Positions 16,234 through 26,536 of a DNA stretch of 64,000 nt are shown piece by piece. Positions within the stretch are counted from its first letter, which is position 1; each line of letters opens with the position of its first letter. The stretch lies in NCBI RefSeq assembly GCF_000372065.1, contig NZ_AQVB01000006.1, positions 1 through 64,000 on the forward strand. The letters are read 5' to 3'. Both the position numbers and the translations under genes were made by a program. The DNA is from Oligella urethralis DSM 7531. Its GTDB lineage: Bacteria > Pseudomonadota > Gammaproteobacteria > Burkholderiales > Burkholderiaceae_B. The notes beneath the pieces are model-generated. The model was not told the DNA's origin and ran no database searches. It saw only the letters and a list, made by a program, of their open reading frames with translations.

Positions 16234-18018
16234 ATGGATATTGAAACAACTCAAACCTCGGCTACTAAGCCTGTTGAACAGCGTCGTGGACGTAAGTTGA
16301 GAACGCCTTTTCGTCGTCGCCGTGCTGATGCCAGTGTTGAAGCTAAAGCCAACCCACAAGCAACTCAGGGTGCCGCAGTAGGTGCTGAGGCAGTCGCTTC
16401 CACTAAAAAATCCCGCCCTGGCGGTGCTTCTAGTGCTCGTCGTGAGCGTCAAGTCGAACTGGCAGGTCGACGTACTCGTCGTGTTTCGCCATCAAAAGAG
16501 CTGCAAGCAGCGGAGCATACTGCCACGCAATCGATGAGTACGCCTAGCGAGGGATTGCAAGCAAGCGCATCTGCTAGTGGCAAGCGAGTTGCGTCGCAGC
16601 AAGGGGCACGGCGCCACACTAAATCCGCAGCGTCTGGTGCGCGTCGTGGTCGTACGCAGGCGCTACGCCAAGCGCAAGATGGTAAGCCAACCAAGCCTCA
16701 CACAATGCGTCGTCAAGCGCGTCGCTCAAGCTCACCAGAGGCGCTTGAGTTTATCGAAGAGACATTAGATACGGCCTTATTACAAGAAGAGGAGCTTGAT
16801 TTAGGTCGTTACAATCTAGCGGCCGACAGCGAGCAGCGTGTTGCCAAGTTTTTAAACAACGATCAAATTCGACCTAAATTGCATAAGGTGTTGGCTGATG
16901 CGGGTGTAGGTTCCCGTCGCGACATGGAGCAACTAATTATTGCTGGTCGTGTTAGCGTCAATGGAGAGCCTGCGCATGTGGGTCAGCGTGTGGGTCAAGA
17001 GGATGTGGTTAAGGTCAATGGTCGTGTGGTGCGACGTCCGCGCGCAGGGCGCCCACCACGGGTGATTTTATATTACAAGCCAGCCGGTGAAATTGTGACG
17101 CACGATGATCCGGAAGGTCGCCCAACGGTATTTTCTCGCTTACCAAATTTAAAAAGTGGCAAATGGTTATCGGTTGGTCGTTTGGATTTAAATACCGAAG
17201 GCTTGTTGATATTTACTACCTCCGGTGATTTTGCTAATCGCATGATGCATCCACGTTACGGCTATGAGCGTGAATATGCGGTGCGCATTTTAGGTGAACT
17301 CGAAGAGAGTCAACGCGAGCAAATGCTTAAAGGTATTAGCTTAGAAGACGGTCCGGCCAAATTTAACACGGTCGACTTTATTGGTGGAGAGGGCAGTAAT
17401 CGTTGGTATCGTGTCACCTTATTTGAAGGACGTAATCGAGAGGTGCGGCGGATGTTCGAGAGCTTTGGCCTGACCGTCTCACGTTTGTTGCGTACTCGTT
17501 TTGGTGATATTAGCTTACCTCGCAATTTGAGTCGTGGTCGTTGGCAGGAACTAGAGGTAGATGTGGTCTTGGCTTTGATGGCTGAGATGGGTATGGTCCT
17601 GCCAGAAGCCGAAGGGGCGCCCAAGGGTAGAAATGCTCGCCGGCAATCTATGCGTCAAGCTCGTCAGCAACCACGCCAGCCAATCTCTAACGCTAATGCG
17701 ATGCCGCCGGGATTTGAGGGTGCTCAGCCACCAAGCCGCAGTCGCGCCACCGCAGTGACCGGTGCTTATCAGCGTCGTGCCTTGACGGTTACTGGCTCTG
17801 ATGCCGCCTCTGCTCGTCATCGTGCGCGTACTGTGACGGCGCCACAAAAGGCGGTGCGCGCTGGTGCGCGGCGTAATGCCCGTCTGGCAGCCGGTGGGCA
17901 TGAGCCGATCTTAAGCGATGCAGCACTGGATTATGCCTATCAGCGTCGTGCCTCGCGGGATGTGAAAATTGAGCATAAAAAGCGTCGCTCAAGCCTGGAT
18001 TACGATAAACGTAATTAG
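16234..18018 (+). CDS. rluB: 23S rRNA pseudouridine synthase RluB, with long basic extensions
   Basis: The enzyme converts U2605 (E. coli numbering) of 23S rRNA to pseudouridine. The S4 RNA-binding domain is at about residues 212-262 ([21 protein letters not shown]), and the synthase motif [11 protein letters not shown] has its catalytic Asp at residue 318, followed by KYP-type RNA-contact segments. The 594 residues are about twice the E. coli length: roughly 200 Arg/Ala-rich residues precede the S4 domain and about 130 similarly basic residues follow the core. Such disordered tails are known in Burkholderiales RluB. The ATG at 16234 is the first in frame, and scpB ends 18 bases before it. 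Confidence 0.92.
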   Translation: MDIETTQTSATKPVEQRRGRKLRTPFRRRRADASVEAKANPQATQGAAVGAEAVASTKKSRPGGASSARRERQVELAGRRTRRVSPSKELQAAEHTATQSMSTPSEGLQASASASGKRVASQQGARRHTKSAASGARRGRTQALRQAQDGKPTKPHTMRRQARRSSSPEALEFIEETLDTALLQEEELDLGRYNLAADSEQRVAKFLNNDQIRPKLHKVLADAGVGSRRDMEQLIIAGRVSVNGEPAHVGQRVGQEDVVKVNGRVVRRPRAGRPPRVILYYKPAGEIVTHDDPEGRPTVFSRLPNLKSGKWLSVGRLDLNTEGLLIFTTSGDFANRMMHPRYGYEREYAVRILGELEESQREQMLKGISLEDGPAKFNTVDFIGGEGSNRWYRVTLFEGRNREVRRMFESFGLTVSRLLRTRFGDISLPRNLSRGRWQELEVDVVLALMAEMGMVLPEAEGAPKGRNARRQSMRQARQQPRQPISNANAMPPGFEGAQPPSRSRATAVTGAYQRRALTVTGSDAASARHRARTVTAPQKAVRAGARRNARLAAGGHEPILSDAALDYAYQRRASRDVKIEHKKRRSSLDYDKRN

Positions 18019-18062
18019 CCGCCCTCATTCTATAGTGAATTATGGCCTTTGCCACAATAATC

Positions 18063-18100
18063 TAGCAAGTAATTGATTGTTTTGTTATAATTACTTGCTA
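18063..18100. promoter_or_regulatory. 12-base inverted repeat overlapping a TATAAT box before rimP
   Basis: TAGCAAGTAATT (18063-18074) and AATTACTTGCTA (18089-18100) are perfect inverted copies with a 14-base loop. A TATAAT hexamer lies at 18086-18091, entering the right arm. No T-run follows, so a factor-independent terminator is unlikely; an operator over the rimP promoter, or an rluB transcript-end hairpin, are both possible. Confidence 0.45.
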
Positions 18101-18266
18101 ACCACTATATTAGCGTTATAGCGAGTAGCCTTTAAAGTCGATCATTTTGCTGTGACTGTGATTGATTTAGCCGATATCACCGATATCATATGGCAGAGCC
18201 TATGGCCCTCGCTGGTGTCTTGAGTTCTATCTCGACATGGGCGATAGCAGTGGCTGATTGTTTATG

Positions 18267-18288
18267 ATGGGCTTTAAGCCCATTTTTT
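18267..18288 (+). terminator. Leader hairpin with T-run just before rimP (attenuator-like)
   Basis: ATGGGC-TTTAA-GCCCAT followed by TTTTT forms a compact intrinsic-terminator shape that ends only 12 bases before the rimP ATG at 18300. In that position it could terminate leader transcription or mask the ribosome site of rimP. A rimP leader hairpin is known in other proteobacteria; equivalence is inferred. Confidence 0.6.
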
Positions 18289-18299
18289 ATTTCTGATGT

Positions 18300-18815
18300 A
18301 TGAGTGATTTATTTACCCTAACTGAGCAAGCCATTCAGGGGCTTGCCTTAGAGCTTGAGCTTGTTGAGGTGGAGCGTGCGCCGTTAGGCCTGTTACGCGT
18401 TACTATTGACAAGCAGGGCGGTGTTACGATTGATGACTGTGAGCAGGTCTCACGTCTTTTGTCGCGGATCTTCGAGGTGGAGGATATCGACTATAAGCGT
18501 CTGGAGGTGGGTTCTCCAGGGGTTGATCGTCCTTTACGTACGATAGCAGATTTTAAGCGATTTATTGGGCAGCGGGTCGAGTGTCGTCTGCGCCACGCCA
18601 TTGATAATCGCAAGGTGTTTACTGGTGTGTTAGAGGCTGGTCCAGCAGAGCTGCCAGAGGATTTAGCGGCCAAAGCAGATGCTGAATCAAATCCTGTTTT
18701 TAGTTTGATAATTGAAGACAAAAAAAATACTCAGACTTTGCTTTTTTGTTATAGCGATGTAGAAAAAGCTAAGTTGGATCCTGTACTAGATTTCAGAAAA
18801 GGTAAAAAGAAATGA
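18300..18815 (+). CDS. rimP: Ribosome maturation factor RimP
   Basis: RimP helps assemble the 30S subunit by promoting S12 and S19 binding. The 171 residues include the N-terminal alpha/beta domain (EQAIQGLALELELVEVERAPLGLLRVTIDK), the SRLLSRIFEVED segment, the conserved LEVGSPGVDRPL motif, and the C-terminal SH3-like domain. The start has little room for a Shine-Dalgarno site because the leader hairpin lies 12 bases upstream. The stop overlaps the nusA start (ATGA), so these two are translationally coupled, as in most bacteria. Confidence 0.96.
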   Translation: MSDLFTLTEQAIQGLALELELVEVERAPLGLLRVTIDKQGGVTIDDCEQVSRLLSRIFEVEDIDYKRLEVGSPGVDRPLRTIADFKRFIGQRVECRLRHAIDNRKVFTGVLEAGPAELPEDLAAKADAESNPVFSLIIEDKKNTQTLLFCYSDVEKAKLDPVLDFRKGKKK

Positions 18816-20314
18816 GTCGAGAAATTTTAATCCTTGTGGATTCACTAGCGCGTGAAAAGTCCCTTGATGTCAATGTGGTTTATGAGTCGGTTGAGGCTGC
18901 TTTAGCGTCAGCGATGCGTAGACAGCTGGACGAAGAGGGTGCTGATGTGGTGGTTAAAATCGATCGTAGTACCGGTGAGTTCTCAGGCTTTCGCCGTTGG
19001 TTAGTGGTGCCTGATGAGGCCGGTTTGCAGGAGCCAGATCGTCAGGAGATCTACTCGGATGCACAAGAGATACAGCCAGGCATTCAGGTGGGTGAGTATA
19101 TTGTTGAGCCTTTAGGCGCTGCCGAAGTCGGTCGTATCGGTGCGCAAGTTGCTCGTCAGGCGATTATGCAGCGTATCCGTGATGCCGAACGTGAGCAGAT
19201 TTTAGAGGAGTTCTTACAGCGCGGTGAGGAAATCTTCTCCGGTACAGTGAAGCGCCTTGACCGTGGCGATGTGATTTTAGAAAGTGGTCGTGTGGAGGCG
19301 CGTCTACCACGCTCTGAGATGTTGCCTCGCGAAAATTTACGCAATGGCGACCGTGTACGCGCTTATATTACTAGCGTGGATCGTGAGTCACGTAGTCAGC
19401 CAATTATTGTTTCTCGTACTGCACCTGAGTTTGTACGTGCGCTATTTGAAAATGAAGTGCCTGAGATTGAACAGGGTTTACTAGAGATTAAAGCAGTCTC
19501 GCGTGAGCCTGGTTTGCGTTCTAAAATTGCGGTGGTAGCTTACGATAAGCGGATTGACCCGATTGGTACTTGCGTCGGTATGCGTGGTTCACGTGTGATG
19601 GAAGTGCGTAAGGAAATCGGCGAAGAAATGATTGATATCGTTTTATGGGATGACGAGCCGGCGCAGTTTGTGATTAGCGCTTTGGCGCCAGCCATTGTTG
19701 AGTCGATTTTAGTTGATGTGGATAGACATTCCATGGATGTGGTGGTTGATGAAGAGAACCTACCAAAGGCGATTGGTACACGTGGTCAAAACGTGCGTCT
19801 TGCCTCGGAGTTGACCGGTTGGCAGATTAATATTCTTACCCCAGAACAGAGTCAGCAACGTCAGGAGCAGGAGAATCAGCGTCTTTCTCAGCTTTTTGTT
19901 GAGCAATTAGATGTTGATGCCGAAATCGCTGAAATCTTGATTGACGAGGGCTTTAGTAGTCTTGAAGAGGTGGCTTATGTACCAGTCGAAGAGCTATTGT
20001 CCATTGATGGTTTTGATGAGGATTTGGTTAATGAGTTACGTAGTCGTGCGCGTAATTCACTCCTAGTACAAGCCATTGAAACTGAGGAAAAGCTAGAAGA
20101 AGCGCCGGATCTGCGTGAGTTCGAGGAATTGACTCCGACGCTTATTGCCGAGTTGTTTGATCGTGGCATTCGTAGTCGCGATGATTTGGCGGATTTGGCG
20201 ACCGATGAGTTAGTTGAATACACCGGTTTAGAGCCGGAGGTTGCGGCTGAGTTGATTAGTAAAGCACGAGCCCATTGGTTTGAAGATGGGGCTGAGGATA
20301 GTACCTCTAAGTAA
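18812..20314 (+). CDS. nusA: Transcription termination/antitermination factor NusA
   Basis: NusA binds RNA polymerase and nascent RNA to control pausing, termination and rRNA antitermination. The 500-residue order is complete: an N-terminal polymerase-binding domain, an S1 domain (about 135-200, GEEIFSGTVKRLDRGDVILESG), two KH domains (KIAVVAYDKRIDPIGTCVGM; IGTRGQNVRLASELTGW), and two C-terminal acidic repeats (IAEILIDEGFSSLEEV; LIAELFDRGIRSRDDL). The two acidic repeats are the proteobacterial version that contacts the alpha subunit and lambda N-like factors. It overlaps rimP by four bases and is followed by infB after 71 bases. Confidence 0.98.
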   Translation: MSREILILVDSLAREKSLDVNVVYESVEAALASAMRRQLDEEGADVVVKIDRSTGEFSGFRRWLVVPDEAGLQEPDRQEIYSDAQEIQPGIQVGEYIVEPLGAAEVGRIGAQVARQAIMQRIRDAEREQILEEFLQRGEEIFSGTVKRLDRGDVILESGRVEARLPRSEMLPRENLRNGDRVRAYITSVDRESRSQPIIVSRTAPEFVRALFENEVPEIEQGLLEIKAVSREPGLRSKIAVVAYDKRIDPIGTCVGMRGSRVMEVRKEIGEEMIDIVLWDDEPAQFVISALAPAIVESILVDVDRHSMDVVVDEENLPKAIGTRGQNVRLASELTGWQINILTPEQSQQRQEQENQRLSQLFVEQLDVDAEIAEILIDEGFSSLEEVAYVPVEELLSIDGFDEDLVNELRSRARNSLLVQAIETEEKLEEAPDLREFEELTPTLIAELFDRGIRSRDDLADLATDELVEYTGLEPEVAAELISKARAHWFEDGAEDSTSK

Positions 20315-20385
20315 GTAGTGCCGTGCCTGATGCATCGGATTGATTAATTTATATAAAATAGTTTGTTGTTGATAAAGAGAGCCGA

Positions 20386-23109
20386 ATGACTAAAATTACT
20401 GTTTCACAATTCGCCCGAGATTTAAATATGCCTGCTGACACGTTATTAGAGCAATTACGTTCTGCCGGGGTGGAGCTTAATTCTGTGGATGATATTGTGA
20501 CGCCAGCGGCCAAGAAAAAATTGTTGGATAAACTGCAATCAAGTCACGGCACTGGTTCAGCAGCAAAGAAAATTACACTTACTCGTCGTAAGACCTCGGA
20601 AATCCGTCAGGCCGATGGTAGCCGTGTGCAGGTTGAGGTGCGTAAGCGACGTAGTATTTCTTTAGATGCGCAAAAATCCGCGATTGAGCAACGCAAGGCC
20701 GAGGATTTAGCTGCCATGAAGAAGGCGGCTGAAGAGGAAGCGGCTCGGGCGGCTCAAGCAGCCAAGGCTGCCGCAGAGGCTAAATTAGCTGAGGAGAAAG
20801 CACAGCAAGAGGCCAAAGCAAGGGCTGAGGCCGAGCGCAAAGCGGCCGCAGAGGCTAAGGCTAAGGCGGAGGAACGTGCGGCTCAGCAACAAGCGCAAGC
20901 TACAGAGGCGCAGGCTCAAAAATCGGCTGCAGCCGCTAACAAGGCTGCAGATGAGCAGGCTCGTCAAGCGGCAGCCGAGCAAGCGGCTGAAGAAGCACGC
21001 GAAGCAGCGCGCCGCAAAGCCGAGGAAGAGGCGCAAGCCATTAGTGCCATGTTAAATCGACCGCGCAAGGCGATGCGTGCAGAAGCTGCGCCCGAAGAAA
21101 AGGTACAAACTAAAAAAGCACCTAAAAAAGAAAGTAAGTCCTCCACACCATCACGTCGTGGCGATCGGGCCGACAGTGGCTTTACCGACGGTGCCCGTGG
21201 TCGTCGTTCAGCCGTTGCCGAAGAGCGCCGTGGAGGCGGTGTCGCTGCTGATGAGCAGGAGGACGGTTGGCGCGCCGCCGGTGGTCGTGGACGTAACCGT
21301 AATCGCGGGGGCCGTCAACGTCAACAGCAGCAACCACGTCCTGAGCCAGAGTTTATCTCACGTGAAATTCATGTACCGGAAACCATTACCGTTGCCGACT
21401 TAGCGCACAAAATGTCAGTTAAGGCATCCGAAGTAATTAAGCGCATGATGATGTTAGGCCAAATGGTTACCATCAATCAGGTCTTAGATCAGGAAACCGC
21501 CATGATTGTGGTGGAGGAATTGGGTCATAAGGCCGTGGTGGCCAAATTAGATGACCCCGAGACCTTTTTAGAAGAGGGTTTTGACTTTAGTGATGTGCCA
21601 TTGGTGCCGCGCGCTCCTGTGGTGACCGTGATGGGTCACGTGGATCATGGTAAAACCAGTTTGCTTGATTATATTCGTCGCTCTAAAACAGCGGTTGGCG
21701 AGGCCGGCGGTATTACACAACATATCGGTGCTTATCGCGTTAAGACCGAGGGTGGCTGGATGACGTTCCTCGATACCCCGGGGCATGAGGCCTTTACCGC
21801 AATGCGTGCACGTGGTGCCGAAGTAACTGACGTGGTGATTCTGGTGGTTGCCTCAGATGACGGTGTGATGCCGCAAACTCGTGAGGCGATCAGTCATGCT
21901 AAAGCGGCTAATGTGCCGATGGTTGTTGCTATCAACAAGATTGATAAACCGGAGGCCAATCCTGAGCGTGTGAAGCAGGAGTTAGTTGCTGAGGGCGTGA
22001 TTCCTGAGGAGTACGGCGGTGATGTGCCCTTTGTGCCGGTGTCTGCTAAAACCGGTCAAGGCATTGATGATTTATTAGAAAACGTCTTACTACAAGCCGA
22101 AATCTTGGAGTTAAAAGCGCAAGAAGATATTCCTGCTAGCGGTATTGTGATTGAGGCACAATTAGATAGAGGCCGCGGTCCGGTGGCGACAATTTTGGTC
22201 CAAAACGGTACCTTACGTCGTACTGATGTGGTGTTAGCGGGTGCGAGCTATGGTCGTGTCCGCGCTATGGTGGATGAAAATAACCAGGCGGTCGAAGCAG
22301 CTGGTCCTTCCTATCCGGTCGAGATTCAAGGTTTATCCGATGTGCCTAAGGCAGGGGATGAAGTACAGGTGATTCCTGATGAGCGTAAAGCACGTGAAAT
22401 TGCCTTATTCCGTCAAGGTAAGTATCGTGATGTGAAATTAGCCCGTCAGCAAGCAGCGAAGCTGGAGTCCATGTTTGATAATATCCAAGAGGGCTTACAG
22501 ACCTTAGCCTTAATTGTGAAGACGGATGTACAGGGTTCCTTAGAGGCCTTAGTACAGTCATTGCAAAAGCTGTCAACCGATGAGGTGCGGGTAGATGTGG
22601 TTTATTCCGGTGTGGGTGGTGTTTCCGAAAGTGATGTGAACTTGGCAACCGCATCGAATGCAGTCATTATCGGCTTTAACGTACGTGCTGATGTACAGGC
22701 TCGCCGTGTGGCTGAGACAAACGGCATTGATATGCACTTCTATAATGTTATTTATGATGCGATTGATGAGGTCAAAGCGGCGATGTCCGGCATGCTTGCG
22801 CCAGAGAAGCGTGAGGATGTGATCGGTATGGTCGAGGTACGTGAGGTGTACACCATTTCTCGTATTGGTAAGGTTGCTGGTTGTATGGTGACTGAGGGTG
22901 TGGTGCGACGTGATTCCTCCATCCGTCAATTACGTAATAACGTGGTGATTTGGACAGGTGCCTTGGATTCCTTGAAGCGCTTCAAGGACGATGCGCGTGA
23001 GGTTCGCTCCGGCTTTGATTGTGGTATCACCTTACGTGGCAATAATGATATTGAGATTGGCGACCAGTTTGAGGTCTTCGAAATCAAAGAGATTGCACGT
23101 AGTCTTTAA
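20386..23109 (+). CDS. infB: Translation initiation factor IF-2
   Basis: IF-2 is the GTPase that places initiator tRNA on the 30S subunit and promotes subunit joining. The 907 residues show the N-terminal IF2_N fold, a long Ala/Glu/Lys-rich helical stretch (about 95-225), an Arg/Gly-rich linker, a second IF2_N domain ([22 protein letters not shown]), then the G domain with G1 GHVDHGKT beginning near residue 417, G3 DTPGH and G4 NKID, and domains II-IV. It sits in the rimP-nusA-infB-rbfA-truB cluster. An internal start for a shorter isoform, as in E. coli, is possible but I cannot identify it. Confidence 0.98.
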   Translation: MTKITVSQFARDLNMPADTLLEQLRSAGVELNSVDDIVTPAAKKKLLDKLQSSHGTGSAAKKITLTRRKTSEIRQADGSRVQVEVRKRRSISLDAQKSAIEQRKAEDLAAMKKAAEEEAARAAQAAKAAAEAKLAEEKAQQEAKARAEAERKAAAEAKAKAEERAAQQQAQATEAQAQKSAAAANKAADEQARQAAAEQAAEEAREAARRKAEEEAQAISAMLNRPRKAMRAEAAPEEKVQTKKAPKKESKSSTPSRRGDRADSGFTDGARGRRSAVAEERRGGGVAADEQEDGWRAAGGRGRNRNRGGRQRQQQQPRPEPEFISREIHVPETITVADLAHKMSVKASEVIKRMMMLGQMVTINQVLDQETAMIVVEELGHKAVVAKLDDPETFLEEGFDFSDVPLVPRAPVVTVMGHVDHGKTSLLDYIRRSKTAVGEAGGITQHIGAYRVKTEGGWMTFLDTPGHEAFTAMRARGAEVTDVVILVVASDDGVMPQTREAISHAKAANVPMVVAINKIDKPEANPERVKQELVAEGVIPEEYGGDVPFVPVSAKTGQGIDDLLENVLLQAEILELKAQEDIPASGIVIEAQLDRGRGPVATILVQNGTLRRTDVVLAGASYGRVRAMVDENNQAVEAAGPSYPVEIQGLSDVPKAGDEVQVIPDERKAREIALFRQGKYRDVKLARQQAAKLESMFDNIQEGLQTLALIVKTDVQGSLEALVQSLQKLSTDEVRVDVVYSGVGGVSESDVNLATASNAVIIGFNVRADVQARRVAETNGIDMHFYNVIYDAIDEVKAAMSGMLAPEKREDVIGMVEVREVYTISRIGKVAGCMVTEGVVRRDSSIRQLRNNVVIWTGALDSLKRFKDDAREVRSGFDCGITLRGNNDIEIGDQFEVFEIKEIARSL

Positions 23110-23121
23110 TTAGAGATTTTT

Positions 23122-23544
23122 ATGAGTAGACATAAGTCTAAGGCCAAGCAAGCCGGCAGTCGCAATACGCGCTTGGCCGAGCAAATTCAAAAGGACTTGG
23201 CCGGTTTGATCCAGCGCGAACTGAGTGTGAGCGCTGTGGGTCTGGTTACCTTAAGTCACGTAGAATTAAGCGCTGATTATGCGCATGCCAAAGTATACTT
23301 TACGGTGATTGGTCAAGCGCCGGAGGTGTCAGAGCAAGCATTAAATGAGAAGGCGGGTTATTTACACTCTTTATTATTTAAAATGCTGCATATTCATACG
23401 GTGCCGACCTTGCGTTTTTTTCATGATGATCATTTATTGCGTGGCATCGAAATGAGTCGCTTAATTGATAAGGCGATGGGCGTTGAGTCATCGGCTGATG
23501 ATGGTGAATTAGACGCCTTTGACAATACTGAAATCAAGGGGTAG
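23122..23544 (+). CDS. rbfA: Ribosome-binding factor A
   Basis: RbfA binds the 30S subunit and is needed for late 16S rRNA maturation, including 5' end processing. The 140 residues have the typical KH-like fold pattern: [39 protein letters not shown], and the C-terminal [20 protein letters not shown]. An acidic tail of about 15 residues follows. The gene starts 12 bases after infB and ends 3 bases before truB, so it is internal to the operon. Confidence 0.95.
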   Translation: MSRHKSKAKQAGSRNTRLAEQIQKDLAGLIQRELSVSAVGLVTLSHVELSADYAHAKVYFTVIGQAPEVSEQALNEKAGYLHSLLFKMLHIHTVPTLRFFHDDHLLRGIEMSRLIDKAMGVESSADDGELDAFDNTEIKG

Positions 23545-23547
23545 TTC

Positions 23548-24309
23548 ATGGCAAGAAGACGTCGCGGTGAGGATATCACGGGGGTCTTGTTGTTGGATAA
23601 AGCCGTTGATTTATCCAGTAATCAGGCATTGCAACGTGCGAGACGGCTGTTTAATGCCAACAAAGCCGGTCATACGGGTACCTTAGATCCCTTTGCCACC
23701 GGCTTATTAGTCTGCTGTTTTGGTCGAGCAACTAAAATATCGACCAACATGTTGGCAGCAGATAAAAGCTATCGTGCCACCTTAAGTCTGGGAGCGGAAA
23801 CCGATTCTGGTGATTTAACTGGTGAGATAGTAGCCCAAGCTGAACTTGCTGGCATTGATTTAACTAAAGACCGAGTATTAGCGGTGCTGCAGCAGTTTAT
23901 TGGCGAGATTCAACAGATCCCACCGATGCACTCAGCCTTAAAGCGGGATGGTAAGCCGCTTTATGAATATGCCAGACAGGGCATTGAGCTTGAGCGTGAG
24001 CCACGCCAAGTGACGATTTATAGCATTGATTTAATTGAATTGGTAGGTGATCAGCTGGTGCTTGATGTTGCTTGCTCCAAGGGGACGTATATCCGCACCT
24101 TGGCGCAGGATATTGGTCGAGCACTTGGCTGCTTTGCGTATTTAAAGGCCTTACGTCGTTTAAGCGTTGGCGATTTTCATTTGGACAATGCCGTCACCCT
24201 CGACCAACTACACGCTGAGGTGGAAACTGATCCCGCCACCTTACAACAACATTTAATTCCCTTAGAAAAAGTACCCGCTCGTTGGGTGCCCGAGAAACTT
24301 TTAAAATAG
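23548..24309 (+). CDS. truB: tRNA pseudouridine(55) synthase
   Basis: TruB forms pseudouridine at position 55 in the T-loop of nearly all tRNAs. The catalytic aspartate is Asp47 in AGHTGTLDPFATGLL. Other family motifs are the N-terminal GVLLLDK, SLGAETDSGDLTGE, QQIPPMHSALKRDGKPLYEYARQG and CSKGTYIRTLAQDIG. At 253 residues it is a little shorter than E. coli TruB because the C-terminal extension is reduced. It is the last gene of the rimP operon before typA, which follows after only nine bases and could be read through. Confidence 0.97.
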   Translation: MARRRRGEDITGVLLLDKAVDLSSNQALQRARRLFNANKAGHTGTLDPFATGLLVCCFGRATKISTNMLAADKSYRATLSLGAETDSGDLTGEIVAQAELAGIDLTKDRVLAVLQQFIGEIQQIPPMHSALKRDGKPLYEYARQGIELEREPRQVTIYSIDLIELVGDQLVLDVACSKGTYIRTLAQDIGRALGCFAYLKALRRLSVGDFHLDNAVTLDQLHAEVETDPATLQQHLIPLEKVPARWVPEKLLK

Positions 24310-24318
24310 GAAATCTTT

Positions 24319-26142
24319 ATGAGCCGAGCGCTTCGTAATATTGCAATTATTGCTCACGTTGACCATGGTAAAACAACAATGGTTGATCAGTTGTTACGCC
24401 AATCCGGTACTTTTGAAGCCCATGAGGCGGTTGATGACCGTGTGATGGACTCCGGTGATATTGAAAAAGAGCGTGGTATTACGATCTTATCCAAAAACTG
24501 TGCGGTCGAGTATGAGGGTACCCATATTAATATTATTGACACCCCGGGACACGCTGACTTCGGTGGTGAAGTTGAGCGTGTGCTGTCAATGGTAGATGGG
24601 GTCTTGTTACTGGTGGATGCGGTTGAAGGACCGATGCCACAAACGCGTTTTGTGACGCAAAAAGCCTTAGCCTTAGGTTTAAAGCCGATTGTGGTTATTA
24701 ATAAAATCGACCGCCCAGGTGCGCGTCCGGATCATGTGATTGATGTGACCTTTGATCTATTTGATAAGCTAGGTGCGACTGATGAACAGTTGGACTTCCC
24801 GATTGTGTACGCTTCAGGCTTATCCGGTTATGCTGGTTTGGAGCCAGATGTACGTGAGGGAACCCTAGCACCACTTTTTGAAACGATTCTTAAGTATGTG
24901 CCGGTGCGTGATGAAAAGGCCGATGAGCCCTTACAGTTACAGATTACTTCCTTAGACTATAACAGCTATGTGGGCGTTATCGGCATTGGTCGGGTTAATC
25001 GCGGTACTATCAAACCAGGGCAGCGAGTCACGGTAAAATTTGGTCCAGAGGGCAAACAGTTTAATGCCAGCATTAACCAAGTGCTTAAGTTTAAGGGCTT
25101 ACAGCGTGAGTTGGTTAAAGAGGCTCAGGCTGGTGATATTGTCTTGATTAACGGGATTGAGGATATTGGTATCGGTTGCACCATCTGTGATGTTGATCAT
25201 CCCGAAGCCTTACCCATGCTAAAAATTGATGAGCCTACCTTAACCATGAACTTTATGGTGAATACCTCACCACTGGCGGGTCGTGAAGGTAAGTTTGTCA
25301 CCAGTCGTCAAATTCGCGAGCGCTTAGAGCGTGAAACTAAGACGAATGTGGCCTTGCGTGTGCGTGATACGGATGATGAAACGGTGTTTGAAGTGGCCGG
25401 TCGTGGTGAATTACATTTAACCATTTTATTAGAAAATATGCGCCGCGAGGGTTATGAATTGGCGGTTTCTCGTCCGCGTGTGGTATATCGCGAGATTGAC
25501 GGGGTGCGCTGTGAGCCGATGGAGCTGTTAACCATTGACTTGGATGACGATCATCAGGGCGGCATCATGGAGGAGATCGGTCGTCGTCGCGGTGAGTTAT
25601 TAAATATGGAGTCAGATGGCCGTGGTCGTACCCGTCTCGAATACCGTATCCCCGCACGTGGCCTCATCGGTTTCTCAACGGAGTTCATGTCCTTAACGCA
25701 TGGGACGGGTTTGATTAGTCATATCTTTGATAGTTATGCACCGGCCAAAGAGGGGATGATTGGTGGTCGTCGTAATGGCGTACTGATTAGTCAGAATCAT
25801 GGTGAAGCGGTAGCCTATGCGCTCTGGTATTTGCAAGATCGCGGTCGTATGTTCGTATCACCGGGTGAGCCTTTGTATGAGGGCATGATTGTGGGTATTC
25901 ACAATCGTGATAATGACTTGGTGGTGAACCCCATCCGTACTAAAGCACTCACTAACGTGCGCGCCTCGGGTAATGATGAAGCGATTCGCTTAACGCCTCC
26001 AGTGCAATTGACGCTTGAGTATGCAGTCGAGTTTATTAACGATGATGAATTGGTTGAAGTCACACCAAAGAGTATTCGTTTGCGTAAGCGTTATTTATTA
26101 GAGCATGAGCGTAAGCGTGCCGCTCGTGAGGAAAATGCATAA
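24319..26142 (+). CDS. typA: Ribosome-associated GTPase TypA/BipA
   Basis: BipA is an EF-G-like GTPase that acts on ribosomes and supports 50S assembly and growth at low temperature or under stress. Its 607 residues match the family. G1 is AHVDHGKTT at residues 12-20, switch I contains [14 protein letters not shown]3 DTPGHADF and G4 NKIDRPGA. The C-terminal domain with [11 protein letters not shown] and [12 protein letters not shown] is BipA-specific. It follows truB by nine bases and is closed by a clear intrinsic terminator at 26182. Confidence 0.98.
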   Translation: MSRALRNIAIIAHVDHGKTTMVDQLLRQSGTFEAHEAVDDRVMDSGDIEKERGITILSKNCAVEYEGTHINIIDTPGHADFGGEVERVLSMVDGVLLLVDAVEGPMPQTRFVTQKALALGLKPIVVINKIDRPGARPDHVIDVTFDLFDKLGATDEQLDFPIVYASGLSGYAGLEPDVREGTLAPLFETILKYVPVRDEKADEPLQLQITSLDYNSYVGVIGIGRVNRGTIKPGQRVTVKFGPEGKQFNASINQVLKFKGLQRELVKEAQAGDIVLINGIEDIGIGCTICDVDHPEALPMLKIDEPTLTMNFMVNTSPLAGREGKFVTSRQIRERLERETKTNVALRVRDTDDETVFEVAGRGELHLTILLENMRREGYELAVSRPRVVYREIDGVRCEPMELLTIDLDDDHQGGIMEEIGRRRGELLNMESDGRGRTRLEYRIPARGLIGFSTEFMSLTHGTGLISHIFDSYAPAKEGMIGGRRNGVLISQNHGEAVAYALWYLQDRGRMFVSPGEPLYEGMIVGIHNRDNDLVVNPIRTKALTNVRASGNDEAIRLTPPVQLTLEYAVEFINDDELVEVTPKSIRLRKRYLLEHERKRAAREENA

Positions 26143-26181
26143 ATGCGTGTAAGCAAGTCAACAGACTTGTGTTGCTGAACT

Positions 26182-26224
26182 AAAAGACGACCTCGTAGTA
26201 AAATCATGATGGTCGTCTTTTTTA
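26182..26224 (+). terminator. Intrinsic terminator after typA
   Basis: AAAAGACGACC (26182-26192) pairs with GGTCGTCTTTT (26211-26221) across an 18-base loop, followed by more T residues. This probably ends the rimP-to-typA transcription unit. Confidence 0.85.
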
Positions 26225-26239
26225 TTGTAGTGGCTTGCG

Positions 26240-26446
26240 ATGGCAGTTGTTATTCGTTTTTTATTTTTATTTCTTATCGCCTTTTGGGTTTTGCGATTTT
26301 TCAGTCGTAGCGTTGATATTTACTGGCAAAGTACCATTGGTGCTTTTTTTAAATGGCTAGGGATCAATGGCGATCTGATGATGAAAATCATTATTGCCTT
26401 GACGATTTTTGTGAGCTTGCTGTTTGCGCTTTATCGGTGGTACTAA
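26240..26446 (+). CDS. Small two-helix membrane protein, unknown function
   Basis: The 68-residue protein has two hydrophobic segments (VIRFLFLFLIAFWVLRFF and IIIALTIFVSLLFALY) joined by a short polar loop with GINGD. The start at 26240 lies just after the typA terminator. I do not recognise the family. The high density of Phe, Leu and Ile and the absence of stops or rare codons support a real gene, but no homology or operon partner strengthens it. It is followed by 90 bases before brnQ. Confidence 0.6.
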   Translation: MAVVIRFLFLFLIAFWVLRFFSRSVDIYWQSTIGAFFKWLGINGDLMMKIIIALTIFVSLLFALYRWY

Positions 26447-26536
26447 GTTGTATCCTTGGCTTTAGTAGCAAGGGCACTTTGTTTGTTTTGTGCTAGGATT
26501 TTATTGTTTATTTTGTTTTAAATTTATATCATTTTT

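Noticed and set aside
17551-17901. 116-codon minus-strand frame inside rluB
   Set aside because: Antisense to the low-complexity basic tail, with a composition expected from reading Arg/Ala codons backwards.
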